From Qipengyuania flava (GTDB lineage: Bacteria > Pseudomonadota > Alphaproteobacteria > Sphingomonadales > Sphingomonadaceae), in NCBI RefSeq assembly GCF_011762005.1, contig NZ_JAASQU010000002.1:62001-126000 (forward strand): a stretch of DNA of 64,000 nt, read 5' to 3'. The notes below the pieces were generated by a model. It searched no databases. It was not told the DNA's origin and was given only the letters and a program-made list of their open reading frames with translations. Below, piece after piece: positions 1 through 10,200 of this stretch (position 1 is its first letter; each line of letters starts with the position of its first letter). The translations under genes and the position numbers were made by a program.

Positions 1-44
1 ACCCTCTGCCGATACGAATGGCTCGAAACACCAGAGGTCACGAA

Positions 45-410
45 ATGAAATCCTGCCTAATCGTCGATGATTCACGCGTCATCCGCAAGGTCTCGAGACA
101 TATCCTCGAGACCCTCGGCTTCACCGTCGAGGAGGCCGAGAACGGCCAGGAAGGCCTCGACAAATGCGCCGAGACCATGCCCGACGTGGTCCTGCTCGAC
201 TGGAACATGCCTGTCATGACCGGTATCGAATTCATCACCCAGCTGCGCCAGCGCGAAGGCGGCGACAAGCCCAAGGTGGTGTTCTGCACGACCGAGAACG
301 ACGTGGCGCATATCCGCGAGGCGATCAGCGCCGGTGCGGACGAATACGTCATGAAGCCGTTCGATCACGAAACGCTGCAGATCAAGCTCCAGCTTGTCGG
401 CATGGCCTGA
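45..410 (+). CDS. cheY: CheY-type single-domain response regulator
   Basis: A 121-residue stand-alone receiver domain. In chemotaxis, CheY is phosphorylated by CheA and carries the signal to the flagellar motor. The acidic pair D8/D9, phospho-acceptor D52 (in LLDWNMP), switch T82/T83 (FCTTEND) and K104 (MKPFD) are all present, so it should be phosphorylatable. There is no output domain. The ATG at 45 is chosen over an in-frame ATG at 18 because AGAGG lies 7 bases upstream and the protein then starts directly at the receiver strand. cheB follows after 11 bases and cheR overlaps cheB, so this is the 3' part of a che operon. CheA and CheW are not in the window. Confidence 0.93.
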   Translation: MKSCLIVDDSRVIRKVSRHILETLGFTVEEAENGQEGLDKCAETMPDVVLLDWNMPVMTGIEFITQLRQREGGDKPKVVFCTTENDVAHIREAISAGADEYVMKPFDHETLQIKLQLVGMA

Positions 411-421
411 GGAGCGCTGAC

Positions 422-1516
422 ATGGGCGCCCCCCTCCGCTCCGAAACGCTGACAAGAAAGCCCCGCGGGTTCTGCACGGATCCGGTGCGGGTCATGATCG
501 TCGACGATTCGCTGACCGTGCGCACGGTGTTCTCGCGCATGATCAAGCAGGAACACGACATGGTCATCGTGGGCACGGCAAACACCGCCGAGGCAGGGTT
601 GTCGGATCTTCCCGGCGCCGCGCCGGACGTGATGATGCTCGACCTCGAAATGCCCGGGATGGGCGGTCTCGAGGCGCTGCCCAAGATTATGGAGATCGCG
701 CCGAAGACCAAGGTGCTGGTCATTTCGTCGCTGACCGCCGACGGCGCCGAATCGACGGTCAAGGCGCTCTCGCTGGGCGCCGCCGACACCATGCTCAAGC
801 CGCGCCCCGGCGGGTTCGACGACGATTACAAGGCCGGTCTGCTCGGCAAGATCCGCGCGCTCAAGGGGCTCCCGCCCGAAGAAACCGAACAGGCGGCGCC
901 CTCGTCTGCAAACGTGCCCCAGGTCGGCAAGCCGCCCCAGGCGATTGCGATCGGCGCCTCCACCGGCGGGATCCACGCGCTCAACCTGTTCCTGCGCCAG
1001 GTGCCGCAGAACTTCGACCTGCCGATCCTGGTTACCCAGCATCTGCCCGCGAGCTTCATCCCGGTCTTTGCGCAGCAAATGGAGATGGCGGGCAACCGTC
1101 CCGCCGTGCTGGCCGACGAAGGTACGGTTATCGAACGTGGCAAGATCTACATCGCGCCCGGGCACGGCCATATGGTGGTCCGCAAGGCCGGTGGGCGCCG
1201 CGTGATCGGTCTCGCCTATCACCCGGTCAAGAGTGGCTGCATGCCGTCGGTCGACCCGATGTTCGAGACGCTGGCCGAAGCTTATGACGGGCATGTTTCG
1301 GGCGTCTTGCTGTCGGGCATGGGCCGCGATGGCACCGATGGCGCGCAGGCTTTGCTGTCGGCGGGTGGAACCATGTTCGCCCAGAATGCCGAAACCTGCG
1401 CGGTGTGGGGCATGCCGCGCGCCATTAGCGAGATGGGACTTGCCGCCGCTGTCCTGCCGCCGGCCGAACTGGCCGACGCATTGCTCGACAGCGTCGGAGC
1501 CGACGCATGGCGGTAA
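422..1516 (+). CDS. cheB: CheB, chemotaxis protein-glutamate methylesterase
   Basis: 364 residues. CheB removes methyl groups from receptor glutamates (and deamidates glutamines) when phosphorylated, giving adaptation. The N-terminal receiver (about 22-140) has VDDS (D28/D29) and phospho-acceptor D74 (MLDLEMPG). A variable linker of about 145-170 follows. The methylesterase domain has the catalytic Ser in GASTGG (about 179), His in TQHLPASF and Asp in GMGRDGTDG. A longer in-frame ORF starts at 164 inside cheY. The ATG at 422 is preferred because GGAG sits 7 bases upstream and right after the cheY stop. The 3' end overlaps cheR by 10 bases, implying translational coupling of the methylesterase and methyltransferase. 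Confidence 0.95.
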   Translation: MGAPLRSETLTRKPRGFCTDPVRVMIVDDSLTVRTVFSRMIKQEHDMVIVGTANTAEAGLSDLPGAAPDVMMLDLEMPGMGGLEALPKIMEIAPKTKVLVISSLTADGAESTVKALSLGAADTMLKPRPGGFDDDYKAGLLGKIRALKGLPPEETEQAAPSSANVPQVGKPPQAIAIGASTGGIHALNLFLRQVPQNFDLPILVTQHLPASFIPVFAQQMEMAGNRPAVLADEGTVIERGKIYIAPGHGHMVVRKAGGRRVIGLAYHPVKSGCMPSVDPMFETLAEAYDGHVSGVLLSGMGRDGTDGAQALLSAGGTMFAQNAETCAVWGMPRAISEMGLAAAVLPPAELADALLDSVGADAWR

Positions 1517-2373
1517 ACGATGCATCGCACCACATCATCAGCGAGCTTCTTGCCCAGCGCACCGGGCAGCAACTGACCGAGGGCCGTCGCTGGCGTGTCT
1601 CCAGCGCGCTATCGGGCCTGTTCCGCGAGTGCGGGATCGAGAATGTCGACCAGCTCGCTTGTCTGCTCGAACGGCCCGGCGAACACGGCCTCGCCACCCG
1701 CGTGGTCGAGGCCTTGCTCAACAACGAGACCTATTTCTTCCGCGACAACGCCTATTTTTCGGTGCTCGCCAACCAGGTGCTGCCCGATCTGGCGCGCAAG
1801 CGCGCTGCCACCAAGCGGCTGTCGATCTGGTCGGCCGGATGCTCGACCGGGCAGGAAGCGCTGAGCCTGGCGATGATCTTTGCCGAGCAGCCCGCACGCT
1901 GGAACGGCTGGACGATAGAGATTCTCGGGACCGACGTTTCGAACAAGGCAATCGAGACCGCACGCAACGGGCTCTACACCCAGTTCGAGATCCAGCGCGG
2001 GATCAGCGTTGCGCAGATGCTCAACTTCTTCGCCGAAACCAACGGTCACTGGCAGGCGGTCGACCGGATCCGTGCGATGACACGGTTCCAGCAGCACAAT
2101 ATCCTCGACTACCCGCCCTCGCCGGGCCGGTTCGATCTCGTACTGTGCCGCAATGTCCTGCTCTATTTCGATCCGCAGACGCGGTCCGCGGCGTTCGACC
2201 GTCTGGCAGGCGGGACCGCGCGTGACGGGTGGCTGATGCTCGGAGCGGGTGAAACCGTGGTGGGCCAGACCGAGCGGTTCAAGCCGGCCGAGTTCGGCTC
2301 TTCGCTCTACGAACCCGTACACGAATTGCCCGCGAGGGCGCCGATGTCGTCGCTGCGCGTCGCCGCTTCGTGA
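1507..2373 (+). CDS. cheR: CheR, chemoreceptor glutamate methyltransferase
   Basis: 288 residues, the usual CheR length. It uses S-adenosylmethionine to methylate glutamates on chemoreceptors, opposing CheB. An N-terminal helical domain (about 1-80) precedes the Rossmann methyltransferase domain with the SAM-binding loop SAGCSTGQEALSLA (about 115-128), then FDLVLCRNVLLYF, the usual motif IV of CheR. No C-terminal TPR or receptor-tether domain is present. The start lies inside the end of cheB. Its substrates are probably the two receptors encoded downstream at 4017 and 5865. Confidence 0.95.
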   Translation: MAVNDASHHIISELLAQRTGQQLTEGRRWRVSSALSGLFRECGIENVDQLACLLERPGEHGLATRVVEALLNNETYFFRDNAYFSVLANQVLPDLARKRAATKRLSIWSAGCSTGQEALSLAMIFAEQPARWNGWTIEILGTDVSNKAIETARNGLYTQFEIQRGISVAQMLNFFAETNGHWQAVDRIRAMTRFQQHNILDYPPSPGRFDLVLCRNVLLYFDPQTRSAAFDRLAGGTARDGWLMLGAGETVVGQTERFKPAEFGSSLYEPVHELPARAPMSSLRVAAS

Positions 2374-2481
2374 CGTTTATCCGCGGATGGCGCGGGAAGA
2401 AGGTAAACCGGGGATTTACGCTTCCTTAGCGAATGCACACTAGGTCGTTGCAAAGGTTCGAAAAAGGGCGCGGTTCAGGGG

Positions 2482-4020
2482 ATGTTGCTCAGTTCTTACG
2501 GGTCTCGCGAAAGCGAAAGCGCGTGGACGGTCGTCTTCGGCCCCATGGCCGTGCTCGGCGGCATTTTCGTGCTGACCTGGTCGGTCGCACTTGCCAATCG
2601 CATCGTCCCCTTCACCACCCCCGCGATCATCCTCACTTTCGGCGCCATCGCCTTCGTCCTGGCAACCATGCTGTGCGCCTATCTGGGCTTCCGTCACCTG
2701 CGCCGGGTGGAATTGCTGGCGCGGAGCGACAGCCTGACGATGCTGCCCAACCGCCGCGCGCTGCACTTCGATATCCAGCATGAATACCGTCAGGGTCACG
2801 AGGTCGCGCTGGCGATGATCGATCTCGACGGGTTCAAGCTGATCAACGACCATTACGGCCACTTCGTCGGCGATGCGGCAATCCGCGAATGCGCGGCCAT
2901 CTTTACCGAGGTCTCGGAAAACGAAGCCGGTGTTTACCGGCTTGGCGGCGACGAATACGCAATGATGATTGGCGGTCCGGTGGCAGGAACGCTGCTCGAA
3001 GGGCTGTGCCGACGCATCATCGAACGACTGGCCAAGCCAATCCATGTCGAGGACCGCCGGCTGACGCTGGGCGCCAGCATCGGGATCGCCCGCAGCACGC
3101 CGCAAGACGAAATCCCCTCCTCCGAACTGCTGCGCCGCGCGGATATCGCCATGTATGCCTCCAAGCGCGGGGGCAAGATGCGTTGCACCTGGTTCTCGAA
3201 GAATTTCGACCGCAACCGCGAACAGCTCAAGGAAATGGACGACGAATTGCGGCTCGCGCTCGCCAATGGCGACTTCCGCGTCCATTACCAGCCGCTTGTC
3301 GACAGCGCATCGCGCGAAGTCGTAGCGGTCGAGTGTCTGCTGCGCTGGGAACGCGCAGACGGCAAATGCATCGGCCCCAACGTCTTCATCCCCGTCGCGG
3401 AGGAAAGCGGGCTGATCAATGCGATCGGCATGTGGGTGCTGCGCGAAGCCTGCCGCGATGCGCTGAACTGGGACGGCATCGCCTTGTCGGTGAACATATC
3501 GGCCGCCCAGTTGCGCAACCCCGAATTCCCGATCCAGCTCGGCCAGATACTCGAGGAAACCGGCTTCGATCCCGAACGGCTCGAACTCGAGATCACCGAG
3601 ACATGCCTCGTGCTCGATCCGGTCGTCGCCGAACGCAGCCTGTCGGTGGTGCGCAGCTTCGGCGTTAAGGTCTCGCTCGACGATTTCGGCACCGGCTATG
3701 CCTCGATCGGTTTCCTGCGACAGTTCCGCTTCGAGAAGCTCAAGCTCGATCGCAGTCTGGTCGTCCAGGCAAGCGAAGACGACGGCAGCCGCGCGATGAT
3801 GCTGTCGAGCATTACCGTGGCGCGCGCGATGAAGATGGGCGTGACCGCAGAGGGCGTCGAGACCGAGGAACAGGCGGCGATGGTCCGGGCCGCGGGGTGC
3901 GACCAGATCCAGGGCTGGCTGTATTTCAAGGCCATGCCGGCCGCGGAGATTGCCCAGCATCTCGGCAAGCCGGTCGCCCGGCAACCGAAGAATTCGAACC
4001 AGAAAGATAAAGTAGCATGA
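2482..4020 (+). CDS. Membrane GGDEF-EAL protein (c-di-GMP turnover)
   Basis: 512 residues. GGDEF domains make c-di-GMP from GTP and EAL domains hydrolyse it. Two hydrophobic segments (about 16-38 and 44-68) form a hairpin anchor with no periplasmic sensor. The GGDEF domain (about 78-235) has GGDEY at about 155, and no RxxD inhibitory site is seen before it. The EAL domain (about 255-500) reads ECLLRW instead of EALLRW, which keeps the metal-binding Glu and the E-x-L-x-R pattern. It retains DDFGTGYAS and TAEGVET, so phosphodiesterase activity is plausible. AGGGG directly abuts the start codon, so the exact start is uncertain. The gene's stop overlaps the next receptor's start as ATGA, linking c-di-GMP and chemotaxis. 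Confidence 0.9.
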   Translation: MLLSSYGSRESESAWTVVFGPMAVLGGIFVLTWSVALANRIVPFTTPAIILTFGAIAFVLATMLCAYLGFRHLRRVELLARSDSLTMLPNRRALHFDIQHEYRQGHEVALAMIDLDGFKLINDHYGHFVGDAAIRECAAIFTEVSENEAGVYRLGGDEYAMMIGGPVAGTLLEGLCRRIIERLAKPIHVEDRRLTLGASIGIARSTPQDEIPSSELLRRADIAMYASKRGGKMRCTWFSKNFDRNREQLKEMDDELRLALANGDFRVHYQPLVDSASREVVAVECLLRWERADGKCIGPNVFIPVAEESGLINAIGMWVLREACRDALNWDGIALSVNISAAQLRNPEFPIQLGQILEETGFDPERLELEITETCLVLDPVVAERSLSVVRSFGVKVSLDDFGTGYASIGFLRQFRFEKLKLDRSLVVQASEDDGSRAMMLSSITVARAMKMGVTAEGVETEEQAAMVRAAGCDQIQGWLYFKAMPAAEIAQHLGKPVARQPKNSNQKDKVA

Positions 4021-5807
4021 GTGCGTTGCAGGACATGGTCGACGACATGGTCGCCGAACACGAGACATCACCCGCGGACCATTTCCCCGAGCTCGGCACC
4101 GAGCGACGCGCGGAAGGCCCTGCGGACGATACGCACGTGGGCGCGTCGCGCTGGCTGTCCGACCGCTCGGTCGGACAGAAGCTGTGGGCGGTGTCGTCCT
4201 CCAACATCGCGGTCGTGCTGCTGTGTCTCATCGCAACTTGCCTTGGTGGCTATTTCGCGCTCGAGGCCCGCAATGAACGCATGGCGATATCCTCCGCTTC
4301 GATCATGGCCGAACGGATGGTCGCCGACATCGGCGAAGGCCGCCTGTTCGTCCAGCGCTTCGCCGTTTCGGGCGATCCCAACGATCTCGTCGCCGCGCAG
4401 GATGCCTTCGACCAGACCGATCGCGACCTCTCGCGGATCGAGGAGCAGGCGATCGAAGTCGCTCCCGCCGTCGTACCGCAGATAGAAGAGCTCGATGCGC
4501 AGCTCGCCGAACTGCGCTCGCGCGTGGTCGCGGCGCAAGCCTCGCGCGGCACGCAGGCACAATGGCAGGCCTTTGCGGACAGCGTCTATATCGACAGCCA
4601 GCAAGTCGTCGAACAGGCGATAGCGACCCGCGCGGAGATCGAAACGATCGGCGAAAATTCGGACGTCGCATCGCAGTCGCTGATCTACTGGCTCTTCGCC
4701 GCGTTCTTCGTCGTCGCGGCAGTCGGCATCTCCGTCGCATGGCTTAGCGCCCGTTTCATCGGCCGCGACGTCACCTCGGCATTGCGCCGCATGACGCATG
4801 TCGCCACCCGTCTGGCGCGCGGGGAGAAAGACATCCATATCCCCGCCACCTCACGGCAAGACGAGATCGGCGATCTGGCGCGGGCGCTGGAAGTCTTCCT
4901 GCAGTCGGCGTGGGAAGTGGAACGCATGTCGAAGGAACGCGAAGCGCTGCGCCGCGAACGCGGTCAGGAAATGGTCCGCTTCGCCGAACGTTTCGAAACC
5001 ACGGTGGGCGAAGTGGTCAACGGCGTGGCCTCCGCTTCGGCCCAGCTCAAACTGACGGCCGGTTCGATGGCCGCCGCCGCCGAACAGGCGACGACGCAAA
5101 CTTCGCTCGTCAGCACCTCGATGGAACAGGCAAGCAGCGGTGTAACAGCGGCGGCAGCAGCCTCGGACGAATTCGCCATGTCGATCGGCGAGATCAGCCG
5201 CCAGGCCGCGCATTCGGCAGCGCTGGCTCGGAAAGCGACCGATGCCGCGGGCGGCGCAGACGAGACGATCTCCGCTCTCGCCGTGTCGGCCGAACAGGTC
5301 GGGCAGATCGTCGAACTCATCCAGTCGATCGCGCAGCGCACCAATCTGCTGGCGCTCAACGCCTCGATCGAAGCAGCACGCGGCGGCGAAGCCGGGCGCG
5401 GCTTCGCGGTCGTCGCGAGCGAGGTGAAGGAGCTGGCCGCGCAGACCAGCCGTGCGACCGAAGAAGTCGCGCAGCAGATCCGGGCGATGCAGGATTCGAC
5501 CGGTGCCAGCGTGGGTGCCCTGCGTTCCATCGGCGAACAGATCAAGGAGCTCGAAAGCACCGCCACCTCGATCGCCAGCGCGGTCGACCAGCAATCGGTG
5601 GCCGGGCAGGATTTGGCCCGCAGCATCGATCTGGCCGCGCGGGCGAGCGACGACGTGTCGGCCAATATCGGGCAGGTCCGCGAAACCAGCCTGGCGACGG
5701 GCGCAGCTGCAAGCCAGATGCTCAATTCCTCGACGGAACTCGAAGCCCAGGCAAGCACGCTGAAGGCGCAGGCGGCCCAGTTCCTGCAGCAGATCCGGGC
5801 CGCTTAA
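4017..5807 (+). CDS. Methyl-accepting chemotaxis protein (with periplasmic domain)
   Basis: 596 residues. Its start overlaps the GGDEF-EAL stop (ATGA). After a roughly 50-residue cytoplasmic tail there is TM1 (about 60-85), a helical periplasmic region of about 135 residues, TM2 (about 222-248), HAMP (about 250-305) and the signalling domain with the conserved hairpin tip ([19 protein letters not shown]) that contacts CheA/CheW. The periplasmic segment is all-helical and resembles four-helix-bundle or CHASE3-like sensors; the ligand is unknown. The last roughly 230 residues are nearly identical to the next receptor (see repeat features). The C-terminus lacks an NWETF-like pentapeptide, consistent with the tether-less CheR. 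Confidence 0.92.
   Translation: MSALQDMVDDMVAEHETSPADHFPELGTERRAEGPADDTHVGASRWLSDRSVGQKLWAVSSSNIAVVLLCLIATCLGGYFALEARNERMAISSASIMAERMVADIGEGRLFVQRFAVSGDPNDLVAAQDAFDQTDRDLSRIEEQAIEVAPAVVPQIEELDAQLAELRSRVVAAQASRGTQAQWQAFADSVYIDSQQVVEQAIATRAEIETIGENSDVASQSLIYWLFAAFFVVAAVGISVAWLSARFIGRDVTSALRRMTHVATRLARGEKDIHIPATSRQDEIGDLARALEVFLQSAWEVERMSKEREALRRERGQEMVRFAERFETTVGEVVNGVASASAQLKLTAGSMAAAAEQATTQTSLVSTSMEQASSGVTAAAAASDEFAMSIGEISRQAAHSAALARKATDAAGGADETISALAVSAEQVGQIVELIQSIAQRTNLLALNASIEAARGGEAGRGFAVVASEVKELAAQTSRATEEVAQQIRAMQDSTGASVGALRSIGEQIKELESTATSIASAVDQQSVAGQDLARSIDLAARASDDVSANIGQVRETSLATGAAASQMLNSSTELEAQASTLKAQAAQFLQQIRAA
5121..5600 (+). repeat. Long direct repeat, copy 1 (receptor signalling region)
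   Basis: The segment from ATGGAACAGGCAAGCAGCGG to GGTCGACCAGCAATCGGTG recurs 1401 bases downstream, in frame and without gaps, inside the second receptor gene. Differences are mostly at third codon positions. Nucleotide identity this high over 480 bases is more than protein constraint alone would need. Confidence 0.85.
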
Positions 5808-5864
5808 CCCGATTTCAAGCATTCCGCCTTAGGGTTGATGTAGCCTTAAGGGGGATGCTTGGGG

Positions 5865-7208
5865 ATGAACGCACACAGTTCGATCATTGCCGACGATCTC
5901 GCCCGCGAAATTGCGGCGATAGAGATCGCGGACACCGCAGAACAGCAGGAACTAAGCGGGATAAGCGCTTGGTTCATGCACCGCTCGCTCGCCTCCAAGG
6001 CGAAGATCGCATCGATTTTCTCGCTTGGCGGATTGATGCTGGTTACCGGCATCGCCCAGGCCGGGCTGATTTTTCCATCATTCGCGGGCACCGCACAGGT
6101 CTTGACGCTGCTGGTGCTTGCCGTTTCGCTGCTCGGCGGTTTCGCCAGCCTGCGTTTCGTGCTGCGCCACATCATCGATCCCTATATCCGTCTCAAGGAC
6201 GATATGGCGCGGTTGGCGAACGGCGAACGCGACATCTCCGTTGCCAACACCCATCGGCAAGATGAAATCGGCGACCTCGCCCGGGCGTTCTCGATCTTCG
6301 TCCGTTCGGGCCACAAGCTCGACGAGCTGTTCGCCGGACGCAAGAAGGCCGCCGAGGAACGCAAGGCAGAGCTGATGCGCATGGCGCGCGAGTTCGAGAA
6401 CGGTATCAGCGATGTCGTCAGCGGCGTTGCGACGGCCTCGAGCCAGCTCAACGCGACTGCCTCGGGCATGGCCGCCACTGCCGAACAGGCCGCCAGCCAG
6501 TCGAACCTCGTGACGGGATCGATGGAACAGGCAAGCAGCGGGGTAACCGCTGCTGCCGCGGCCTCGGACGAATTCGCCATGTCGATCGGCGAGATCAGCC
6601 GCCAGGCCGCGCATTCGGCCGAGCTCGCACGCAAGGCGACCGATGCCGCTGGGGGCGCGGACGAGACGATCTCCGCCCTCGCCGTGTCGGCCGAACAGGT
6701 CGGGCAGATCGTCGAACTGATCCAGTCGATCGCGCAGCGCACCAATCTGCTCGCGCTCAACGCCTCGATCGAAGCGGCACGCGGTGGCGAAGCCGGGCGC
6801 GGCTTCGCAGTCGTCGCGAGCGAAGTGAAGGAACTGGCCGCGCAGACCAGCCGTGCGACCGAAGAAGTCGCGCAGCAAATCCGCACGATGCAGGATTCGA
6901 CCGGCGCCAGCGTGGGTGCCCTGCGTTCCATCGGCGAACAGATCAAGGAGCTCGAAAGCACCGCCACCTCGATCGCGAGCGCGGTCGACCAGCAATCGGT
7001 GGCGGGCCGCGATCTCGCGCGCAGCATCGATCTCGCCGCACGCTCGACCGACGAGGTTTCGGCGCATATGGGGCAGTTCCGCGAAACCAGCCTCGCCACG
7101 GGAAGCGCGGCGAGCCAGGTACTCAATTCGGCCACGGAGCTCGAAGGTCAGGCGGGCGCTCTCAAGACGAGAGTGGACGAGTTTCTCAACAATATCCGCA
7201 CCGCCTGA
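5865..7208 (+). CDS. Methyl-accepting chemotaxis protein lacking a ligand-binding domain
   Basis: 447 residues. Two adjacent TM segments (about 46-68 and 78-100) are separated by only about ten residues, so no periplasmic sensor domain exists. HAMP (about 102-160) and a full signalling domain with the conserved hairpin tip follow. Such receptors usually sense membrane or cytoplasmic cues or are recruited by partners; this is inference. Start choice: a TTG at 5859 and an ATG at 5865 are in frame. The ATG is preferred because AAGGGGG ends 10 bases upstream. The signalling half matches the preceding receptor almost residue for residue, which indicates tandem duplication or gene conversion. Confidence 0.9.
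   Translation: MNAHSSIIADDLAREIAAIEIADTAEQQELSGISAWFMHRSLASKAKIASIFSLGGLMLVTGIAQAGLIFPSFAGTAQVLTLLVLAVSLLGGFASLRFVLRHIIDPYIRLKDDMARLANGERDISVANTHRQDEIGDLARAFSIFVRSGHKLDELFAGRKKAAEERKAELMRMAREFENGISDVVSGVATASSQLNATASGMAATAEQAASQSNLVTGSMEQASSGVTAAAAASDEFAMSIGEISRQAAHSAELARKATDAAGGADETISALAVSAEQVGQIVELIQSIAQRTNLLALNASIEAARGGEAGRGFAVVASEVKELAAQTSRATEEVAQQIRTMQDSTGASVGALRSIGEQIKELESTATSIASAVDQQSVAGRDLARSIDLAARSTDEVSAHMGQFRETSLATGSAASQVLNSATELEGQAGALKTRVDEFLNNIRTA
6522..7001 (+). repeat. Long direct repeat, copy 2 (receptor signalling region)
   Basis: Second copy of the 480-base receptor repeat, collinear with 5121-5600 at a constant offset of 1401 bases. The flanking receptor N-termini are unrelated, so similarity starts and stops inside the genes. 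Confidence 0.85.
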
Positions 7209-7268
7209 GCGGCGTCTGACGCGAATCGGGCAGCGGCGGCGGACTTCATCCCCCGCCGCCGCAGTGGT

Positions 7269-10200
7269 TCATTCCCACCAGTAAGGCAGGCGGCGGGCAT
7301 TGCCCGTCTCGACCTCGTTCATCGTGTGCGCGTCGTAGAGCCGCCCGCCAAGCATCACCCGGTCGATCTTGTCCGAATTGCGGATGTTCTCGCTCGGGTC
7401 GGCAGACAGCACCAGCAGGTCGGCCAGCTTGCCGACTTCGAGACTGCCGATGTCACGCTCCATTCCCAGCGACCGCGCGGGCTCGATGGTTCCTGCACGC
7501 AGCGCCTCGACCGCGCTCATCCTGCCCCGGGCGAAGCTCCACAGCTCCCAATGCGCGGCGACGCCGGCCTGTTGGCCATGGGCGCCGATGCTGACCTTGA
7601 CCCCGCGTTGCGCCAGCTTGCGCGCCTCGCGCGCCGCTTCGTCGTCGACGAAGGCCCATTCGGGCGCGGTCACCCGGCGTGCGGTCTGCGCGATCAACTG
7701 GCGCGGCGGGGTGTGGACCATCAGCGGGTTGTCGAACACGTCGGTCGCCTGCCGCCAATAGGGATCCGCGGCGAGTCCGCCATAGGTCACCACCAGCGTC
7801 GGCGTGTAGTTGGACTGCGATCCTTCCCAGAATTGCAGCACGTCTTCGTAGAACACCTCGCCGGGAACATTGTGCTCGATCGTGGAATTGCCGTCCGCGA
7901 TCAAATTCATGTCCATCCCGAACAGCGAACCGCCTTCCGCGACCACCAGCATGTCTTCTGCGCGGGCTGCAGCGACGACCTGCTGGCGCTGTTCGCGCCG
8001 GGGCTGGTTATAGTTCTTGATCGAGATGCCTCCCTGCGCCTTGATCCGGCGGATATGCGCCAGCGCATCGTCATAGCTGTCGATCCGCGCGTAGACGCTG
8101 GGGGCCTTGGCACCATAGACGATTTCCGCAGTCGAGAAGATCCGCGGCGCAAGCAACGAGCCGGCCTGCTGCCGCTCGGAAGCGGAAAAGATCATGCTCG
8201 CCGAGGACGAGGGATCATGTAGCGTCGTGGTCCCCATCGCGAGATTCTGCACCAGCGACCAGTTCTGCTGCGGGACGAGATCGCCCACGCCCTGCGGACC
8301 ATGCGCATGCGCATCGACGAGGCCGGGCATGATCGTCTTGCCGCTGGCATCGATCACGGTTGCCCCCTGCGGCACCGCGACGCTGTCGACCGGGCCGATC
8401 GCAGCGATCCGGTCGCCCGTGATGACGATCGCGCCATTGGCGATTTCGCCCACCCCGTCGCCCGTCATGGTGAGGATCTTGGCCCCGGTCAGCACGACCG
8501 TGCCCGTCGGCTTCGCCTTGGCGATCGTCCGCTCGAGCGAAGTGCCGCTGGTGGGCGGGACGAAGGCCGGCGCGTCCTTTTCCTTGGGCGCATCCGCAAA
8601 CATCGCATCGAGGCTCGCGCGGTACAGCACCGGCCCCATCGACCAGGTCAGCATGTCGCCGCCCTGCGTCCAGCCGATATAGTCGGCCCCGCCCTTCGAC
8701 GCGCGGACCACGGGCAGGGAACTGGCCTTCTCGCCGACCGTCACTGCCTGGCCGCCGGGCATCAGCGGGGTAGCGAAGACCTCGTAATTCTCGCGGAAGG
8801 CGACGAAATCCCCGCGCGGGCTGACGTGGTATTCGGTCGCCAGTTCGCCTTCGGCGTGCACCTGCCGCGCCTCGCCATCGAGATCGGCGGAAAGCAGTTG
8901 CAGCTTGCCGCTGTTCCGGCCCAGCATGAACACGCGGTCGCTGTCGGCACCGAATTGCGGATTGGACGTGTCGCGCGCGACCAGCTCGGCCGTGCCGCCC
9001 GAAGCGCTCACGCGATAGATGCCCGCGTTCTCCGAATATTCGGGCGAGGTGAGATATCCGCCTTCGCGTTTCTCGAACACGATCGTGCGGCCGTCGGGCG
9101 AGAATCGCGGATGCGCGTAATGGCCCGGCATCCGGGTCACCGCACGCGCGCCCGACCCGCTGGCACTGGCAGTCATGATCTGCCCCAGCCCTTCGTCGGT
9201 CCAGCGCACATAAGTGATCTGCCGCCCGTCGCGCGACCAGGACGGCCACAGTTCGAGCGCACCGTCGCTACCCGAGGTCAGCCGCCGGGCCGTTCCGCCC
9301 GCGACCGGCTTGGAATAGAGCTTGCCGAGGCTTTCGAAGACAACCGTGCGTCCGTCGGGCGACACGCTGGCGAAGCGCGGGATCTTCGCAGTGAAGCTGT
9401 CGGGTGCAACCGGGATGACCGGGTGCGGCGCGTCCGCCACGCCGCGCGTGTCGTTGATGCTGAAGGGGATCACGGTGCTCCCGCTGCCGTCGGCCGCGAC
9501 GCGGCGCAGCTTGCCCCCGGCCCAGAGCACCAGCGCATCGCCACCCGGCATCCAGTCGATCAGCGGATAGAAGCCATGGACCGCCCAGGTCTCCTGCATG
9601 TCCATATCGAGATCGCCATAGATCATCTCCTGCTCGCCGGTGGCTAGGTCCTTGATCCACAGCTCGGTCTGGTCCTTGTCGCGGCGGATGAACGCCAGCC
9701 GCTTGCCATCGGGCGATGGCTGCGGGCGCACTGCGCCGCCATAACCGCTGACCGCCGTGGTGACTTCACCCGTGGCAAGATCGTAGCGCTCGATGGCGAA
9801 GGTGCCCTGCGTCGAATCCTGCGCATATTCGAAGATCGGGCCCGGGGTGACGTTGCGCGAGTAATAGACCGCGCTGCCATCGGGCGCGTAGACCGGCTCG
9901 CCAAGCTCTTTCTGCAGTGTCTCGCTGGCACGCGCGACCAGCTTTACGCCGCCGCCCCCCGAAACGTGGTAGAGCCATATCTCGCCGGTGCCGAGCGAGC
10001 GTTGCGTGGTGAAATGCTTTTTCGCCACGATATAATTGCCATCGGGCGACCAGCTCGCCTGGTTGAGCAGGCGGAACTCTTCCTTGGTCAGCTGGCGCTT
10101 GTCCGTCCCGTCGGCATTCATGATCCAGATATTGTCGCCGCCACCGCGATCGCTGGTGAACGCGATGCGCGTCCCGTCGGGCGAGAAGCGCGGCTGCACT

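Noticed and set aside
2440-4071. Long open frames antisense to real genes (for example 543 codons opposite the GGDEF-EAL gene)
   Set aside because: They follow from high GC content, mirror the coding frame, and lack recognisable domains or SD sites.
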